Program-made: the position numbers and the translations under genes
In this document: in pieces, positions 6,901-7,027 of the stretch
How positions within the stretch are numbered: the stretch's first letter is position 1
Layout of the letters: every line of letters starts with the position of its first letter
Assembly (NCBI GenBank): GCA_030696235.1
Contig: JAUYSN010000081.1
Span: forward strand, 1-7,027
Direction of reading: 5' to 3'
DNA length: 7,027 bases
DNA from: Sulfuricella sp.
GTDB taxonomy: Bacteria; Pseudomonadota; Gammaproteobacteria; Burkholderiales; Sulfuricellaceae
The notes under the pieces: generated by a model
Told to the model about the DNA's origin: nothing
The model's input: only the letters and a program-made list of their open reading frames with translations
The model's database searches: none

Positions 6901-7027
6901 GCTGGAATGGATCGCCCCGCCCGCGCCGGTGCTCGACCGGGCGTGGCTGCAAGACAGGCTGGAAGTGGATGATGCGGAGTTCGATGCGCTCTGGCAGGAT
7001 GCCCTGCATCTCACCCAGGCTCCCCAT
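3905..7027 (+). CDS. AddA-like UvrD/RecB-family helicase-nuclease (3' end beyond the window)
   Basis: This is the superfamily 1A 3'-5' helicase subunit expected to pair with the upstream AddB-like protein in double-strand-end resection. The frame is open without a stop for 1041 codons and leaves the window. Helicase motifs in order: Walker A ACAGSGKT (28-35, K34), Ia ITFTRKAA (58-65), Ib TINTFHGW (123-130), II/Walker B LLDEFQDT (401-408), III FLVGDPKQAIYRFRRAD (433-449), IV region with RRSAPPVLEAVN (R475, R476), V LTIHGSKGLE (814-823) and VI LLYVAMTRAR (889-898). A second nuclease domain begins at HGIRLHALLEW (992-1002), but its catalytic residues lie outside. The ATG at 3905 is chosen because an in-frame TGA at 3884 limits extension; the ATG at 3917 is an alternative, and neither has a good Shine-Dalgarno. 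Two palindromic repeats are translated, at residues 528-547 and 927-965. All key ATPase residues are intact, so it does not look like a pseudogene. Confidence 0.92.
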   Translation, partial: MDRVMLNRDGSAINRAALNPAGSAVVEACAGSGKTWLLVSRIVRLLLAGAEPSEILAITFTRKAAQEMASRLRAWLRLLALAPDEEVRDFLLERAVPEHEIESLLPRARSLFEIFLSAQPGITINTFHGWFLQLLQRAPLESGAGGDWGLLDQTSALLEEAWQLFAEELQSDPGSEAAQALDFLFTEHGLHNTRGLLLDFVAKRAEWWAYTQGAEDAAAFAAEALRRDLAVEPERDVLAELFADSRLAADAEEFACWLERGTATDLKNVTKLREALAGRDFESFCLVFLTGEGEPRKREYTKALAGRLGEAGTARFLDLHRAFSSLLREAKEQLAAQAAWRFNRAGLRCGAGLLAAYQRLKEERRAVDFTDVEWRVHQLLNRSDHAEYMQYKLDCRYRHILLDEFQDTNPLQWQIMRSWLDASTGAGSAPTVFLVGDPKQAIYRFRRADARLFGIAADFLEEGYGAARLQQNVSRRSAPPVLEAVNRLFGQEAEFTGFELHEAHHAEIPGRVEVLPLVVSQRDSEGFVGAALAAIDATDRGQGRSYIHPVQLDGLLVLRDPLTEAVEEEEDQRVEREALQLAEKIGSMVGKWQVATENGESRPAEFCDILLLKRSRTRLEIYERALRAARIPYVSSRQGGLLDTLECADLTALLTFLITPFADLCLAQALRSPLFGCADDDLMLLAKLPDGSWWARLQALAVRGEAGPTLGRAAGLLQGWLALTDTLPVHDLLDRIYFEGDLLQRYAVAVPEAMRGAVQANLHAFMELALNVDSGRYPSLPKFINELQQLRRALAQEAPDEGIVGDVGNAVRILTIHGSKGLESPIVWLLDAHALPRNERGYRAVLDWPPESPRPQHFFLYAGKRERAAQWQPVFDAEAQLERREDLNLLYVAMTRARQALIVSGSESARKSEESWHGKLLRAIQATPPLPHPSPAGGEGLFTIGQSLVNGSPLPLRERGRGEGEKKVDALPRAIIPTGKRISQRQTEAQRHGIRLHALLEWIAPPAPVLDRAWLQDRLEVDDAEFDALWQDALHLTQAPH
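5485..5543 (+). repeat. GTAGGAGCGGCC-type palindrome translated in frame within the AddA-like gene
   Basis: Perfect 24-bp arms (5485-5508 and 5520-5543) flank an 11-nt loop, TGACGCAACTG. Each arm also contains the smaller palindrome CGGCCTTGGCCG. The GTAGGAGCGGCCTTGGCCGC sequence is a familiar dispersed palindrome of Pseudomonas and other proteobacteria, normally between genes. Here it encodes VGAALAAIDATDRGQGRSY (residues 528-546), between the motif IV region and the next helicase domain. One of the three frames on this strand opens with TAG; the frame used is an open one. The codons just before it (CTA GTA GTT AGT CAA CGA) are unlike the GC-rich neighbours, so the inserted segment may start near 5453. 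Confidence 0.9.
6684..6799 (+). repeat. 116-bp composite palindrome with nested hairpins, translated within the AddA-like gene
   Basis: Outer arms CTCCCCCTCTCCCC (6684-6697) and GGGGAGAGGGGGAG (6786-6799) are perfectly complementary over 14 bp. Inside are three further inverted repeats: CCCCTCCCCC/GGGGGAGGGG (6700-6709 with 6715-6724), ACCATTG/CAATGGT (6731-6737 with 6751-6757), and CCTCTCCC/GGGAGAGG (6761-6768 with 6774-6781). The whole could fold as a cloverleaf-like structure. It is read through in frame as residues 927-965, a proline-, glycine- and charge-rich stretch between helicase motif VI and the start of the C-terminal nuclease domain. The first inner hairpin shares its core with the element at 2883-2918. 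Confidence 0.88.

Noticed and set aside
6212..7027. 271-codon minus-strand frame at the right edge
   Set aside because: It is antisense to helicase motifs V and VI of the AddA-like protein and includes the palindromic repeat; no family is recognisable.

Overview
The window suggests a betaproteobacterium of moderately high GC, perhaps of the Nitrosomonadales / Gallionella-Sulfuricella kind. This rests on the trxA-rho gene order, protein sequences that read as betaproteobacterial, GC-rich third codon positions, and several short palindromic repeat types common in beta- and gammaproteobacterial genomes. The order-level guess is weak.

Layout. The left 712 bases are read leftward: thioredoxin 1 (trxA, complete) followed by the 5' end of rho, which runs off the window. 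Their 137-bp spacer holds a strong hairpin and a 10-bp direct repeat. A 271-bp divergent region (713-983) separates trxA from a rightward pair that fills the rest. The first gene of the pair is an AddB-like protein (984-3773) with a degenerate helicase-like front and a C-terminal PD-(D/E)XK nuclease carrying four cysteines for an iron-sulphur cluster. The second is an AddA-like UvrD/RecB-family helicase-nuclease (3905 to the window end), with all helicase motifs present and the nuclease domain just beginning. Together they should form a two-subunit double-strand-break end-resection enzyme of the AddAB/RecBCD class.

The most unusual feature is the density of palindromic repeat DNA in this operon. 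One imperfect inverted repeat fills the spacer between the two nuclease genes. Three more palindromic elements of at least two unrelated types lie inside the coding sequences: one in the AddB-like gene (about 2883-2918) and two in the AddA-like gene (5485-5543 and 6684-6799). All three keep the reading frame and are translated. All three fall between recognisable motifs or domains, where linkers are expected. This looks like intergenic-type repeat sequence captured as peptide insertions in a DNA-repair complex. I see no CRISPR array, tRNA, rRNA, transposase or phage gene.
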